Part shown: piece after piece, positions 8,699-17,336 of the stretch
Position numbering within the stretch: the stretch's first letter is position 1
How the letters are laid out: every line of letters begins with the position of its first letter
DNA from: an uncultured Lacinutrix sp.
Lineage (GTDB): Bacteria; Bacteroidota; Bacteroidia; Flavobacteriales; Flavobacteriaceae
Assembly: GCF_947500325.1 (NCBI RefSeq)
Contig: NZ_CANMRQ010000028.1
Span: forward strand, 1 to 35,707
Length of the DNA stretch: 35,707 nucleotides
Reading direction: 5' to 3'
Translations under genes and position numbers: made by a program
Notes under the pieces: generated by a model
Database searches by the model: none
What the model saw: only the letters and a program-made list of their open reading frames with translations
What the model was told of the DNA's origin: nothing

Positions 8699-8797
8699 TT
8701 ATGCTCCAAAAAACATTTGGACAATACAATCTGCTATATATGTCCAAAAGGGCTTTTTCTTTTTCTTAGATTCTTTTGGTATATCTTTTTTTTTCAT
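8699..8797 (-). CDS. Possible 32-aa basic small protein
   Basis: An intact ORF starts with ATG at 8797 and codes MKKKDIPKESKKKKKPFWTY plus a short hydrophobic tail (IADCIVQMFFGA). A lysine-rich head with a short amphipathic or membrane-seeking tail is typical of real small membrane-associated peptides. It fills the gap between two genes of the same orientation, 68 nt after the oxidoreductase start and 88 nt before hbd. I do not recognise a family, and no strong ribosome-binding site is visible. It could be a chance ORF. Confidence 0.4.
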   Translation of the reverse strand: MKKKDIPKESKKKKKPFWTYIADCIVQMFFGA

Positions 8798-8865
8798 AGT
8801 CTAAAATCTAGCGGTACTTTTTACTAAATGCAGTTATTAATTAAGCTAAAAGAAGGTTTTACCTT

Positions 8866-9825
8866 TTAAAACTGATCAATAATCATTGTTGCTACACGTA
8901 AAGCCTCGGTACCATCATGTAAAGTTACAATTGGCTTTGTGTTAGCATTAATGGCATCGGCAAATGTTTCTAATTCATCTAAAATGGCATTATTTGCAGA
9001 AACATAAGGATTGTCAAAATAAATTTGTTTTTTTATGCCTTCTGCATTTTGAAGTATCATATCAAAATCACCCGGATTCTCTGGCGCGTCTTTCATTTTT
9101 ACAACTTCACATTTTTTCTCTAAGAAATCTACAGAAATATAAGCGTCTTTTTGAAAGAAACGTGTTTTACGCATATTTTTTAATGAAATACGACTAGCAG
9201 TTAAGTTTGCTACGCAGCCATTAATAAATTCTATACGAGCATTAGCAATATCTGGTGTATCGCTTATTACAGACACACCACTTGCAGACACACTTTTTAC
9301 TTTAGAGTTAACAACACTTAAAATAACATCAATATCATGAATCATTAAATCTAGAACAACAGGCACATCAGTACCACGCGGATTAAACTCTGCCAAACGG
9401 TGAGCTTCAATAAACATTGGGCTATTTAATTGCTCTTTAACAGCTATAAATGCGGGGTTAAAACGCTCTACATGCCCAACTTGACCTTTAACTCCATATT
9501 CTGCAACCAAAGCTCTTAATGTTTCTGCTTCTTCAACAGTATTGGTTATAGGTTTTTCTATAAAAATATGTTTTCCTTTAGCTATAGCTTGTCTAGCGCA
9601 GTCATAATGAGATAAGGTTGGTGTTACTATATCTACAACATCTACAGCTTCGATTAAAGCTTCTATGCTATTAAAATATTTATAACCAAATTCTTCTTCT
9701 ACTTTTTTACCATTGGCGTCATCTGCATCATAAAAACCTACAAGATTATATTTTTCAGACTGATTAAGTAGTCTTAAGTGAATTTTACCTAGGTGTCCAG
9801 CACCTAAAACTCCAGCGTTTAGCAT
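8866..9825 (-). CDS. Gfo/Idh/MocA family oxidoreductase
   Basis: The 319-residue NAD(P)-dependent oxidoreductase has an N-terminal Rossmann motif GAGHLG (8-13) and the family EKP signature at residues 90-92. The LDLMIHDIDVI segment supplies the usual active-site His/Asp. Family members oxidise or reduce sugars, inositols or related hydroxy compounds, and the specific substrate is not recognisable here. It is the first gene of the long minus-strand run and is divergent from pcm. A -7-like element lies in the 156-bp intergenic gap. Confidence 0.9.
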   Translation of the reverse strand: MLNAGVLGAGHLGKIHLRLLNQSEKYNLVGFYDADDANGKKVEEEFGYKYFNSIEALIEAVDVVDIVTPTLSHYDCARQAIAKGKHIFIEKPITNTVEEAETLRALVAEYGVKGQVGHVERFNPAFIAVKEQLNSPMFIEAHRLAEFNPRGTDVPVVLDLMIHDIDVILSVVNSKVKSVSASGVSVISDTPDIANARIEFINGCVANLTASRISLKNMRKTRFFQKDAYISVDFLEKKCEVVKMKDAPENPGDFDMILQNAEGIKKQIYFDNPYVSANNAILDELETFADAINANTKPIVTLHDGTEALRVATMIIDQF

Positions 9826-9843
9826 TTAATTTACGTTTTCAAC

Positions 9844-9851
9844 AAAAATAA
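9844..9851 (-). promoter_or_regulatory. Candidate -7 box for the Gfo/Idh gene
   Basis: Read on the minus strand this is TATTTTTG, a match to the Bacteroidota TANNTTTG -7 consensus. It lies 19 bases upstream of the start codon. The -33 position at 19-bp spacing reads GAA, not TTG, so support is partial. Confidence 0.35.
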
Positions 9852-9981
9852 GATAATTAAAATAGGATTTTCATGAATTAACACGAATTTTTTATACTTA
9901 ATTACGAAAAATTAAATCTTAAATATTCCTTTTTAGCTTTCTATCATTTCACTATTTTTAACCCACTAAACTTCCCAGATT

Positions 9982-10623
9982 TTGAAAGATACTTTTAAGC
10001 ATAAAGGCTTACGGCAACAATTGGTTCAAGTTGTAAAAGCAAAAGGCATTACTAATAATAGTGTACTAGAAGCTATTGGTAAGATACCTAGGCACTTGTT
10101 TATGGATTCTAGTTTTTTAGATCATGCTTATCAAGACAAAGCCTTTCCTATAGCAGCAGATCAAACCATTTCTCAACCTTATACTGTGGCTTTTCAAACC
10201 GAATTAATGCAAATTAAAAGAGGAGATAAAGTATTAGAAATTGGCACAGGAAGCGGCTATCAAACGGCTGTTTTATGTGAATTAGGAGCTAAGGTATATA
10301 GTATTGAAAGGCAACAAGAATTGTTTAAAAAAACAAGTAAGTTTTTACCTAAACTAGGATACAGAGCTAAGAAATTAATTTTTGGAGATGGCTATAAAGG
10401 TATGGTGGAAGAAGCGCCTTTTAAAAGTATAATAGTTACTGCAGGTGCACCATTTGTACCTAAACCATTATTGGCACAATTAGATATTGGAGGTCGCTTA
10501 GTAATTCCAGTTGGCGATACTGTTCAAACTATGACTTTGTTTGTTAGAAAAGGCCCTAAAGCGTTTGAAAAAACCGAATTTGGAGAGTTTCGATTTGTAC
10601 CTTTGTTAGAAGATAAAAATTAA
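9982..10623 (+). CDS. pcm: Protein-L-isoaspartate O-methyltransferase
   Basis: This SAM-dependent repair enzyme methylates L-isoaspartyl residues in damaged proteins. The 213-residue length is normal. It shows the Pcm-specific TISQPYTVA segment (62-70), the SAM-binding VLEIGTGSGYQTAVL (84-98) and VTAGAPFVPKPLL. The start is a TTG at 9982; the next in-frame Met, in HLFMDS, would cut into conserved sequence. The stop is shared tail to tail with the convergent DUF1648 gene: both TAA codons lie in the TTAA at 10620-10623. Confidence 0.95.
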   Translation: MKDTFKHKGLRQQLVQVVKAKGITNNSVLEAIGKIPRHLFMDSSFLDHAYQDKAFPIAADQTISQPYTVAFQTELMQIKRGDKVLEIGTGSGYQTAVLCELGAKVYSIERQQELFKKTSKFLPKLGYRAKKLIFGDGYKGMVEEAPFKSIIVTAGAPFVPKPLLAQLDIGGRLVIPVGDTVQTMTLFVRKGPKAFEKTEFGEFRFVPLLEDKN

Positions 10624-11144
10624 CCTTTTTTACTTGATGAAACTGTCGTTTTAATTACCCAAATAAGTGGCCCAAAAATCATAATGCTAACAATAGCATA
10701 AATAAGATATTCTGACCATACAGTAGTTTTCTTTTCACCACTTATACCTAGACTTACAATTTGATATATTATTAATGCAAATAATAAAGCCATCATAAAA
10801 TTAACAAGACTCATTATTTTTATTGCAGATTTGTATTGACTCTCAGCATTATCTTCGGTTATGGGATTAGGATAATTAAATAGATGTGGATAGTTATTTA
10901 ATTTAAATAATCCATAACACAACCCAAAAGCTAGAATTATTAAAACCCAAACAGTATTTTTATTACCATAATCATCAACTTTGCCCGATAAATTAAAATG
11001 CATAGGTACTTGATCTGGTAAAGTAGAATAACTAATAATAGCATAAATACTAGCTAATAATAAAGTTCCAAAAGTTGCTATGTCTAAAGCCTTCTGTGTT
11101 TTAGTTTTTGTTAGTTTTAGCTTAGGTCTATTTTCATTAAACAT
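10620..11144 (-). CDS. DUF1648 domain membrane protein
   Basis: The 174-residue protein has four hydrophobic segments (about residues 23-43, 65-82, 108-128 and 143-165). After the first comes the DUF1648 motif LPDQVPMHFNLSGKVDDYG. Relatives include SdpI-type immunity and sensor membrane proteins, but this one is short and has only the DUF1648 core, so no immunity function is claimed. It starts 36 nt downstream of the neighbouring DUF5686 gene and converges with pcm. Confidence 0.85.
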   Translation of the reverse strand: MFNENRPKLKLTKTKTQKALDIATFGTLLLASIYAIISYSTLPDQVPMHFNLSGKVDDYGNKNTVWVLIILAFGLCYGLFKLNNYPHLFNYPNPITEDNAESQYKSAIKIMSLVNFMMALLFALIIYQIVSLGISGEKKTTVWSEYLIYAIVSIMIFGPLIWVIKTTVSSSKKG

Positions 11145-11180
11145 AAGGGTTAATTTTAATATTTAAAATAATCATTTGTA

Positions 11181-13652
11181 TTATAAACTTATTCCAAACA
11201 TAACGGCATCATTAATAAAACCGCTTTGATATGATCTAACATAGTCTACACGAAGTAATCTAAACTTACCAAATCCAAGATTCTCTAAACCAATAGAAAA
11301 CTCATTATAAGGTTTATTATTTTTTGTAGCGGCAATATTGGTTCCAATAATTAAATTCGTCTTTAAGGCTCTTAATAATGGTAATTTATTCATGATGTAA
11401 CCTTTAAAGTTATGCTCTAAATGAAATTCTCCATAAGAATCATTAGTACTTAAAGCATAGTATGGTAAATTTTTAAAGCTATTAGTATAACTACCATTTA
11501 ATTTAATATGCGTTTGGTTACCATTAAAATGATGATAATCTACAAAAGCAATATTATCTGCATTACTAAAAATACCACCTTTTACATTATATCTAAAATC
11601 ACCAAAAGTGCCTAAGCTTACGTTTTGGAATAATTGCGCTTTAAATTGATCGAAATTATAATTTGAATTATTTGAGCTAAACCCTTTTTCATAACTTAGG
11701 TTTAACGTAGGGTATTTGTTACCGGGAATATTAAATTTACCGTCAGGATATGTTAAATAATATTGTGCAAAGTTAATTCTTGCAGTAGCATTAAACTTCA
11801 TAATATTATGTGTACTAAATGGCGCTATATTATAAGCTGTTTCATTTATTGGGTTATTACTTGTATACACATCATCACTCTGGTTTATTAGAACATAATT
11901 GGTATTATTAAATAATGCTTTTCTTCTTTCGTAAGCAATATCTGTAAATACTCGGAGACCATTAAACACTTCTTGAGAGTATGCAATTTTAGCATAACTT
12001 AAATCGTAGAATTTTGCATAATTATCTTCAAAAAATAAGCTACTTACTGCGTTTTCTACTCTAGATATAGGATTGGCATTGTTAAATTGTTTTGCTTCTA
12101 CGCCACCAGAAACAGTTAAGAATTGATTTTTAGTAGCATTAAATCGCATTCTTATTGATGAATTGGCTCTTAAACGTTTGTCTGCTTCACCATAATTTAC
12201 TGTAGTTTTAATAAATAGATAACGTCTAAATTCGTCATAGTTTTTATTAAAAGTTAAATTCATATTAGCATTCCAACCTTGAACAGTATTAAAACTAATA
12301 CCTTCAATAGGAGATGTAATACCAATACTATAATCTTTAAATGAGTTTTGGTAAGTATAACCACCAAGCAAACTTCCTAATGGCTTAAATTTATTATTCT
12401 TTTTATCTATAGAATCTAAATATGGTTTTGATTCTCTTACAATACGTATGCTGTCTTTCTTTATATAATCTGTACTTTCTTCTTCTGTTAAAGGAACAGA
12501 ACGTTTTTCTTTCCAATAGGTAGAGTCTTTTTTATTTGAGTTTTCTCCAAATGATAAAAGTTCTCTACTAAACGTTTTTTCTGGGAAATCTGGTTTAAAA
12601 TCCCAATCGCTATAACCAGCAATAAATCGTCCATCACCTTTAATACCTAGCATTCCAAAATCTAGATCGAAGGTTAATGATAGTTTTACCCACATATCGT
12701 CTTTTTCTGAATACGAATAGTTTTGCTGAATAAAAAAGAAATCTACAGGTGGAATTTCTACTTGAAACCCTGTAATATTCAAATCTACAGCATATAAATG
12801 CCAATCATCTTCAACTATATACACATACCCACTAAAGGCTTTGTCATTTGGTCGTTTTGAAGTTGTTTTAATTTTATTTATTAAGTTACCACGTTCATCG
12901 AAAAAGACACCTTCTAATTTATACTCGTAGTAATTAAAAGCAAAATCTGCAATAGGCGAGACTATTTTCGCATTGGCTAAATCAACAGTGTTTTCATAAA
13001 AATCGAAATTAACATTAGCTGCATTGTTAAAACTAAAACCATTATCATCACCACTAACTTTAGAGGCTATTATTTTTTCTTTTAATAGCTTAGGGCGTTG
13101 GTATTCTAATTCAGAGATAGTTTCAGATAAGTATATTATACCACTTCTTGTTGAATCTAAAGCGCCTTCTAAATCACCAATTTCTTGACCTAATAATTTT
13201 TCTGGGGCATCTATAATTCTTAATAAGCCTCGAGAATAATAACTAGCACGATATTCACTTAGTTTCTCTAACATGGCTTTTCTTTTTGAAATAGCTTTTC
13301 TAATAATGCCATCGGCCGGATTTTCATCAGAATTTATTTCAACTTCAGCTAAAGAAATATCTTCTGCTTCTAATTGTACATTTAATGTATATGGAAATTT
13401 TTTAATTGAAATCTCTTTTTTTATGGTCTTATAACCTAAATACTTAAAAACGACAGTGTGCTGTCCCTTTTGATTAAAATTTAGAGTGTAATTACCATCA
13501 TTATTGGTAGATGTACCAATATAGGTATTGTCTATATAAACGTTTACTGCAGAAAGCGGTTCGTTTTTTTCTGAAACAACACTGCCGGTAATTTGGGCAA
13601 ATGAAATGTTTAATATAAAATAAAAGGCAAGTAGTAACTGGTATTTAGTCAT
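11181..13652 (-). CDS. DUF5686 family outer-membrane protein with carboxypeptidase-like regulatory domain
   Basis: The 823-residue protein begins with a signal peptide ending near FAQ (residue 20). A carboxypeptidase-regulatory-like (CarbopepD_reg) beta domain at about 21-95 contains VSEKNEPLSAVNVYIDNTYI. A DUF5686 region and a long run of alternating strands follow, ending at a terminal SL, as in outer-membrane barrels. The N-terminal domain is the one found on TonB-dependent receptors, but no TonB plug is seen. Its role is unknown; an envelope assembly or transport function would fit. It is one of the largest genes in the window. Confidence 0.88.
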   Translation of the reverse strand: MTKYQLLLAFYFILNISFAQITGSVVSEKNEPLSAVNVYIDNTYIGTSTNNDGNYTLNFNQKGQHTVVFKYLGYKTIKKEISIKKFPYTLNVQLEAEDISLAEVEINSDENPADGIIRKAISKRKAMLEKLSEYRASYYSRGLLRIIDAPEKLLGQEIGDLEGALDSTRSGIIYLSETISELEYQRPKLLKEKIIASKVSGDDNGFSFNNAANVNFDFYENTVDLANAKIVSPIADFAFNYYEYKLEGVFFDERGNLINKIKTTSKRPNDKAFSGYVYIVEDDWHLYAVDLNITGFQVEIPPVDFFFIQQNYSYSEKDDMWVKLSLTFDLDFGMLGIKGDGRFIAGYSDWDFKPDFPEKTFSRELLSFGENSNKKDSTYWKEKRSVPLTEEESTDYIKKDSIRIVRESKPYLDSIDKKNNKFKPLGSLLGGYTYQNSFKDYSIGITSPIEGISFNTVQGWNANMNLTFNKNYDEFRRYLFIKTTVNYGEADKRLRANSSIRMRFNATKNQFLTVSGGVEAKQFNNANPISRVENAVSSLFFEDNYAKFYDLSYAKIAYSQEVFNGLRVFTDIAYERRKALFNNTNYVLINQSDDVYTSNNPINETAYNIAPFSTHNIMKFNATARINFAQYYLTYPDGKFNIPGNKYPTLNLSYEKGFSSNNSNYNFDQFKAQLFQNVSLGTFGDFRYNVKGGIFSNADNIAFVDYHHFNGNQTHIKLNGSYTNSFKNLPYYALSTNDSYGEFHLEHNFKGYIMNKLPLLRALKTNLIIGTNIAATKNNKPYNEFSIGLENLGFGKFRLLRVDYVRSYQSGFINDAVMFGISL

Positions 13653-13716
13653 GAGATTGATTGATGTTATATTACTATAGACGTCTCTTTTTATAAAATG
13701 GTTGCCTATTGTTTTT

Positions 13717-13724
13717 CAAACATA
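13717..13724 (-). promoter_or_regulatory. Candidate -7 box for the DUF5686 gene
   Basis: On the minus strand this reads TATGTTTG, matching TANNTTTG. It lies 65 bp upstream of the start codon, in the 113-bp gap after smpB. At the ideal 19-bp spacing the -33 position reads AAG instead of TTG, so the match is half-complete. Confidence 0.4.
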
Positions 13725-13765
13725 AAAATAAATGAGATTACTACTTGTTATAGGTATCCCAAAAT

Positions 13766-14221
13766 TTAGAAATTTTTCTTAATTCTATCTAAATCTCTTT
13801 TATTGTCACGGTCTTTTATAGTCTCACGTTTATCGTATAACTTTTTACCTTTAGCAAGGGCAATATCAAGTTTAGCAAAGCCTTTATCATTAATAAATAA
13901 ACGTGTTGGTATAATAGTTAAACCTGTATTTTGAACTTCTCGTTCTAGTTTTTTTAATTCTCTTCTATTAAGTAAAAGCTTGCGTGTTGCTTTTGGAGCG
14001 TGATTATAATAATTGCCATATAAATATTCTTGAATCGTCATATTTATAACAAATAATTCGCCTTGTTCATTAAACTCACAAAAACTTTCGGCAATAGACG
14101 CCTTACTAGAACGAATGGATTTAATTTCTGTGCCAGTTAAAACAATTCCTGCTGTATAAGAGTCTAATAACTCGTATTGGAATTTTGCTTTTTTATTGAG
14201 TATGTTTATTTTTTTTTGCAT
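13766..14221 (-). CDS. smpB: SsrA-binding protein SmpB
   Basis: SmpB binds tmRNA and delivers it to stalled ribosomes in trans-translation. The 151-residue protein has the expected beta-barrel core, with [16 protein letters not shown] near 28-43, NYYNHAP near 70-76 and [11 protein letters not shown]. The basic C-terminal tail [21 protein letters not shown], which enters the ribosomal A site, is complete (broken here as KRETIKDRD then the rest to F151). The tmRNA gene itself is not in the window. Confidence 0.97.
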   Translation of the reverse strand: MQKKINILNKKAKFQYELLDSYTAGIVLTGTEIKSIRSSKASIAESFCEFNEQGELFVINMTIQEYLYGNYYNHAPKATRKLLLNRRELKKLEREVQNTGLTIIPTRLFINDKGFAKLDIALAKGKKLYDKRETIKDRDNKRDLDRIKKNF

Positions 14222-14265
14222 GTAATGGCAAATCTAAAGTATTTATGAGTGTTTTAAAAGTAATA

Positions 14266-14805
14266 TTATAATTCCTTAGACATTAAATACATACCTCTAA
14301 GGTCTTCATGTAATAAATCAAAAGTTAAAGCTGTTGTACCGCAAATTCTAAAGTCTTGTTTTTTATAGAAATTAAGAGCTTGATTTTGAGTGTTCATGAC
14401 CTTAAGCCATAGTAATTTTGTATTGTGCTTAACTGCGGATTTTTCAATCCAATTAAAAACTTGTTTAGCAACACCTTTACCTTGTGCTTCTTTTCCTAAA
14501 TAAATTCTATTAATATAAAGCGCAGGTGTATTGGGTTCTTTTGAAAACGTTTCATTGTATTTTATTCTAACAATTCCTGAAGTCTTAGAATTATAATTTA
14601 TAAAATAATATTCGGCATTAGTATCGCTTAATTCAAGTTTTAGATTTTCTACACTATAAAAAGTGTTTATATAAAAATTACAATCTTCGTTTTTCCATAG
14701 ATGTTTATAAACTGGTGGATATATACGCTTAATTAAACTAACTAATCTAGAGTGCTTTTTAGCAGTAATAGTTTCTAGTTGTATGTGCTTATTTAGATTA
14801 ATCAA
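14266..14805 (-). CDS. GNAT family N-acetyltransferase
   Basis: This 179-residue GNAT-fold protein has the acetyl-CoA binding motif A as LGKEAQGKGVAKQVFNWI (about 102-119), preceded by the strand ALYINRIYL and followed by LWLKVMNTQNQALNFYKKQDF. The last is the usual Asn and Tyr of motif B. The acceptor substrate is unknown. The start overlaps the end of the phosphatase lipoprotein gene by 8 nt, so the two are probably co-translated. Confidence 0.9.
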   Translation of the reverse strand: MINLNKHIQLETITAKKHSRLVSLIKRIYPPVYKHLWKNEDCNFYINTFYSVENLKLELSDTNAEYYFINYNSKTSGIVRIKYNETFSKEPNTPALYINRIYLGKEAQGKGVAKQVFNWIEKSAVKHNTKLLWLKVMNTQNQALNFYKKQDFRICGTTALTFDLLHEDLRGMYLMSKEL

Positions 14806-15304
14806 TAGTTATGACTTTACTTGTAATTATTTCTTTGTTTATAGTTACTATAAATAACTTGCTATTAATGGTTTCGTCAATAGATTCATATTTTTCTTCT
14901 CCTATAATTTTATTTACAAAAAATGGAGTCGTGTTACTATGGCCAACAATTAAAACGGTTTGCCCTTTTGTATTATTTAAAAAGTCGTTGTAATTTATTG
15001 CTCTTGGGTCATATAGTATTGTTTCTAAACCTTTAGAATTCGCTGTAGGTTTAGCAGTGTTTTTTGTTCTCAAATAGTTAGTAGAATATACAGCATCAAG
15101 TTTTGTTTTATTAAAATAGCTTGCCCATTTTTGTGCTCTTTTTCTACCTTTTTCTATTAAATCTGGATCTCTATTAGTCTTATCACTTTTATCTTTTTCG
15201 GCATGACGAATAAAATAATAGGTTGTTGTATCTGTTTTTATTTTGGAAGTACTTTTGCATCCAAAAGCAATAAAGAGAAAGGTGATATATAATAGTTTTT
15301 TCAT
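14798..15304 (-). CDS. Histidine phosphatase family lipoprotein
   Basis: A signal peptide with lipobox AFGC (Cys16) marks this 168-residue product as an envelope lipoprotein. It is a phosphoglycerate-mutase-like (SixA type) phosphatase with the RHAEK motif at 33-37 (catalytic H34), STNYLRTKNTA, and the second His in VGHSNT (H122). Substrate is unknown. Bacteroidota have many such small lipoprotein phosphatases. It lies 12 nt downstream of deoC and overlaps the acetyltransferase gene. Confidence 0.9.
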   Translation of the reverse strand: MKKLLYITFLFIAFGCKSTSKIKTDTTTYYFIRHAEKDKSDKTNRDPDLIEKGRKRAQKWASYFNKTKLDAVYSTNYLRTKNTAKPTANSKGLETILYDPRAINYNDFLNNTKGQTVLIVGHSNTTPFFVNKIIGEEKYESIDETINSKLFIVTINKEIITSKVITID

Positions 15305-15316
15305 TCTTAAATTGGT

Positions 15317-15985
15317 TTAGTAATTATTGGTATTGTTTAATGTATTTGTAACAATTGCAACACCGTTAGATGTTCCAATTCTTGATACACCAAGGTTAAT
15401 ATATTCTAGGGCAGTTTTAGTATCACGTATGCCGCCAGAAGCTTTAATTTTAACCTCACAGTTATTAATAACGCCTTTAATTAATTGTACGGCTTCAATA
15501 GTTGTGCCTTTAGAACCAAATCCTGTTGAGGTTTTTATATAGTCGGCACCCGAATTTATAGCCAATTCACTGGCTTTTATTATTTCTATAGTATCAAGGT
15601 AGCAGGTTTCTATAATAACTTTTAAAACAGTATGAGTTATTGTCTTTTTTACTGCTTCAATATCTTTCCAAACAGCATCAAAATCTTTGCTTTTTAAAAA
15701 GCCAATATTTATAACCATATCAATTTCATCTGCACCATCTTTTAAAGCTTGTTTGGCTTCTTCAACCTTTGCTTCTGTACTCATAGCGCCTAAAGGAAAA
15801 CCAATAACAGAGCATACTTTAATAGCACTATCTTTTAATTCAGCCTTTGCTAAAGCTACATAGCAAGAATTAACACATATAGCGTGAAATTTATGCGTCT
15901 TAGCTTCATTACATAGCGCTATAATATCTGTTATAGTTGCTGTTGGTTTTAATAATGTATGGTCTATGTATTGATTTATGTTCAT
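15317..15985 (-). CDS. deoC: Deoxyribose-phosphate aldolase
   Basis: DeoC splits 2-deoxyribose 5-phosphate into glyceraldehyde 3-phosphate and acetaldehyde in deoxynucleoside salvage. The 222-residue TIM barrel shows IDHTLLKP at 7-14, VCSVIGFPLGA near 58-67, D89 in EIDMVIN, the Schiff-base lysine K151 in DYIKTSTGF, and K181 in IKASGGIR. All catalytic residues are present. It is followed by two small co-oriented genes, a phosphatase lipoprotein and an acetyltransferase. Confidence 0.96.
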   Translation of the reverse strand: MNINQYIDHTLLKPTATITDIIALCNEAKTHKFHAICVNSCYVALAKAELKDSAIKVCSVIGFPLGAMSTEAKVEEAKQALKDGADEIDMVINIGFLKSKDFDAVWKDIEAVKKTITHTVLKVIIETCYLDTIEIIKASELAINSGADYIKTSTGFGSKGTTIEAVQLIKGVINNCEVKIKASGGIRDTKTALEYINLGVSRIGTSNGVAIVTNTLNNTNNY

Positions 15986-16038
15986 ACAAACTAATCTTAG
16001 TGTTGTATAAAGGTATTAAAATGCGTTATGCTATAAAA

Positions 16039-16530
16039 TTAAACGGTAGCTTTTTTAGATCGAATTTCTAATAAACGAGATTCGAATGTTTTTGCTTCTA
16101 TAGGGTTTAATATAGACTTAAACAAGGTATTCATTTCGTTTGAATGGTACGCACGCTTTTGATTCATAATATCGAAATGTGTAAAACCGCACCATATTAT
16201 AGATTTTAAATGTGTTTTATCTTCATTAAACATGCGCATTTCTACCATTAAGTCGCTATCACTTTCTCTAAATAATTGAGATTCTATAGTAACAGTCTCC
16301 ATTAAAAAAGCTGGTTTTAGATAAGCAATTTGATTTGAGGTAGATACCCAACTTTGCCCTGTTTCACGTGCCATTTTAAACATATCTATATTATAATGTT
16401 CTAAAATCATGTCTTCTCTATGATTAATAAAATAATTAATATAATTAGCATTGTTTAAATGGTTAAAAGGGTCGCAATGCTGAAACCTAATTTTGGCTTT
16501 ACTTGTAACAGTTTTTAATAAATTATTCAT
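16039..16530 (-). CDS. Acyl-CoA thioesterase (4HBT hotdog fold)
   Basis: The 163-residue hotdog protein opens with KIRFQHCDPFNHLNNANYINYF, where D20 is the candidate catalytic Asp of the 4-hydroxybenzoyl-CoA thioesterase family. Enzymes of this type hydrolyse acyl-CoA thioesters; the substrate is unknown. A palindromic operator sits 15 bp upstream of the start and is shared with the adjacent TetR gene. It is therefore probably a regulatory target of that repressor and may act on the repressor's acyl-CoA-type ligand (inference). Confidence 0.88.
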   Translation of the reverse strand: MNNLLKTVTSKAKIRFQHCDPFNHLNNANYINYFINHREDMILEHYNIDMFKMARETGQSWVSTSNQIAYLKPAFLMETVTIESQLFRESDSDLMVEMRMFNEDKTHLKSIIWCGFTHFDIMNQKRAYHSNEMNTLFKSILNPIEAKTFESRLLEIRSKKATV

Positions 16531-16544
16531 ATTGGTTTAGTTTT

Positions 16545-16562
16545 ATATACCAATTGGTATAT
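16545..16562. promoter_or_regulatory. Palindromic operator upstream of thioesterase
   Basis: This is an 18-bp perfect palindrome with core ATACCAATTGGTAT (16547-16560), located 15 bp upstream of the thioesterase start codon. The same core lies upstream of the adjacent TetR gene at 17200-17213. The location and symmetry are typical of a TetR-family operator. Binding is inferred. Confidence 0.75.
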
Positions 16563-16579
16563 TTTTGATTAAAAAAATA

Positions 16580-17176
16580 TTATATTTTCATTTCGTTATG
16601 AATCATTTGATCAATCTGATTCATAGTATCTTTAATGTAAAACTCATCATTCATGGTATGCGCCATAAAAATAGCGCCTTGAATCATGGTATCTATACGT
16701 TTAGTATATTGCATGGCATTTATCTCAGACGAAATTTCTTCGGCTTCAATACCATTTTCTATAATTGTAGCTACCTGATCTTGAATACGCTCAATAACAA
16801 TACGTACTTTTTCTAATAGTTTAGTGTTTTGATTATTTGCATCTACACCAATATTTACAACGGGACAACCACCCATTTTTTTTGTATAATTATAATAATT
16901 ACGATAAAAATCTACAATTAAAAATAATTTTTGAATAGGAGAGTCGCTTAGTTCTATATGCTTTGCAATGGCGGTCATTATTTGCTTTACATTGTATTTA
17001 AAACATGAAATTGCTAATGCTTCTTTGTTTTTAAAATTACCATATATAGCGCCTTTAGTTAAACCAGTAGCTTTAGTTAAGTCACTCATACTTGTAGCTG
17101 CATACCCATTTTTATTAAAAATAGGAGCAGCTGTTTCAATAATAAAGTGTTTTGTTAGTTCTGCTTTTGTTAACAT
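16580..17176 (-). CDS. TetR/AcrR family transcriptional regulator
   Basis: This 198-residue repressor has the N-terminal TetR helix-turn-helix at about residues 27-53 (TATSMSDLTKATGLTKGAIY with NFKNKEAL next). The C-terminal ligand domain is alpha-helical and includes GGCPVVNIGVDA, a motif common in regulators of the YcdC/C-terminal-TetR group. A large palindrome with the same core as the site before the thioesterase gene lies 12 bp upstream, so autoregulation and control of the thioesterase are likely. The ligand is unknown; acyl-CoA or a lipophilic compound would fit the neighbour. Confidence 0.92.
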   Translation of the reverse strand: MLTKAELTKHFIIETAAPIFNKNGYAATSMSDLTKATGLTKGAIYGNFKNKEALAISCFKYNVKQIMTAIAKHIELSDSPIQKLFLIVDFYRNYYNYTKKMGGCPVVNIGVDANNQNTKLLEKVRIVIERIQDQVATIIENGIEAEEISSEINAMQYTKRIDTMIQGAIFMAHTMNDEFYIKDTMNQIDQMIHNEMKI

Positions 17177-17187
17177 ATCTTATAAAG

Positions 17188-17225
17188 ATACATAAAAAAA
17201 TACCAATTGGTATTTTTTTATGTAT
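17188..17225. promoter_or_regulatory. Extended palindromic operator upstream of TetR gene
   Basis: This is a 38-bp perfect palindrome centred on ATACCAATTGGTAT (17200-17213), flanked on each side by seven A or T bases and an ATAC/GTAT arm. It starts 12 bp upstream of the TetR start codon. Having the identical core upstream of the adjacent thioesterase makes this a convincing operator. Confidence 0.8.
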
Positions 17226-17336
17226 TAAACACTACTAGATACCAGAAAAAGGACTCTTTTTGTATTAAATATATAGTGGCTAGGCTTATAGTATTAATAA
17301 CTTAAATAACTGCAAAACTGTATAAAGTACCTCTTT

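Noticed and set aside
10620-11144. DUF1648 protein as an SdpI-type toxin immunity protein
   Set aside because: Only the short DUF1648 core is present, with no SdpI C-terminal part and no toxin gene nearby.
16565-16816. Plus-strand ORF across the TetR gene 3' end
   Set aside because: Antisense to the TetR coding region, with no family features, and it starts inside the intergenic AT-rich stretch.
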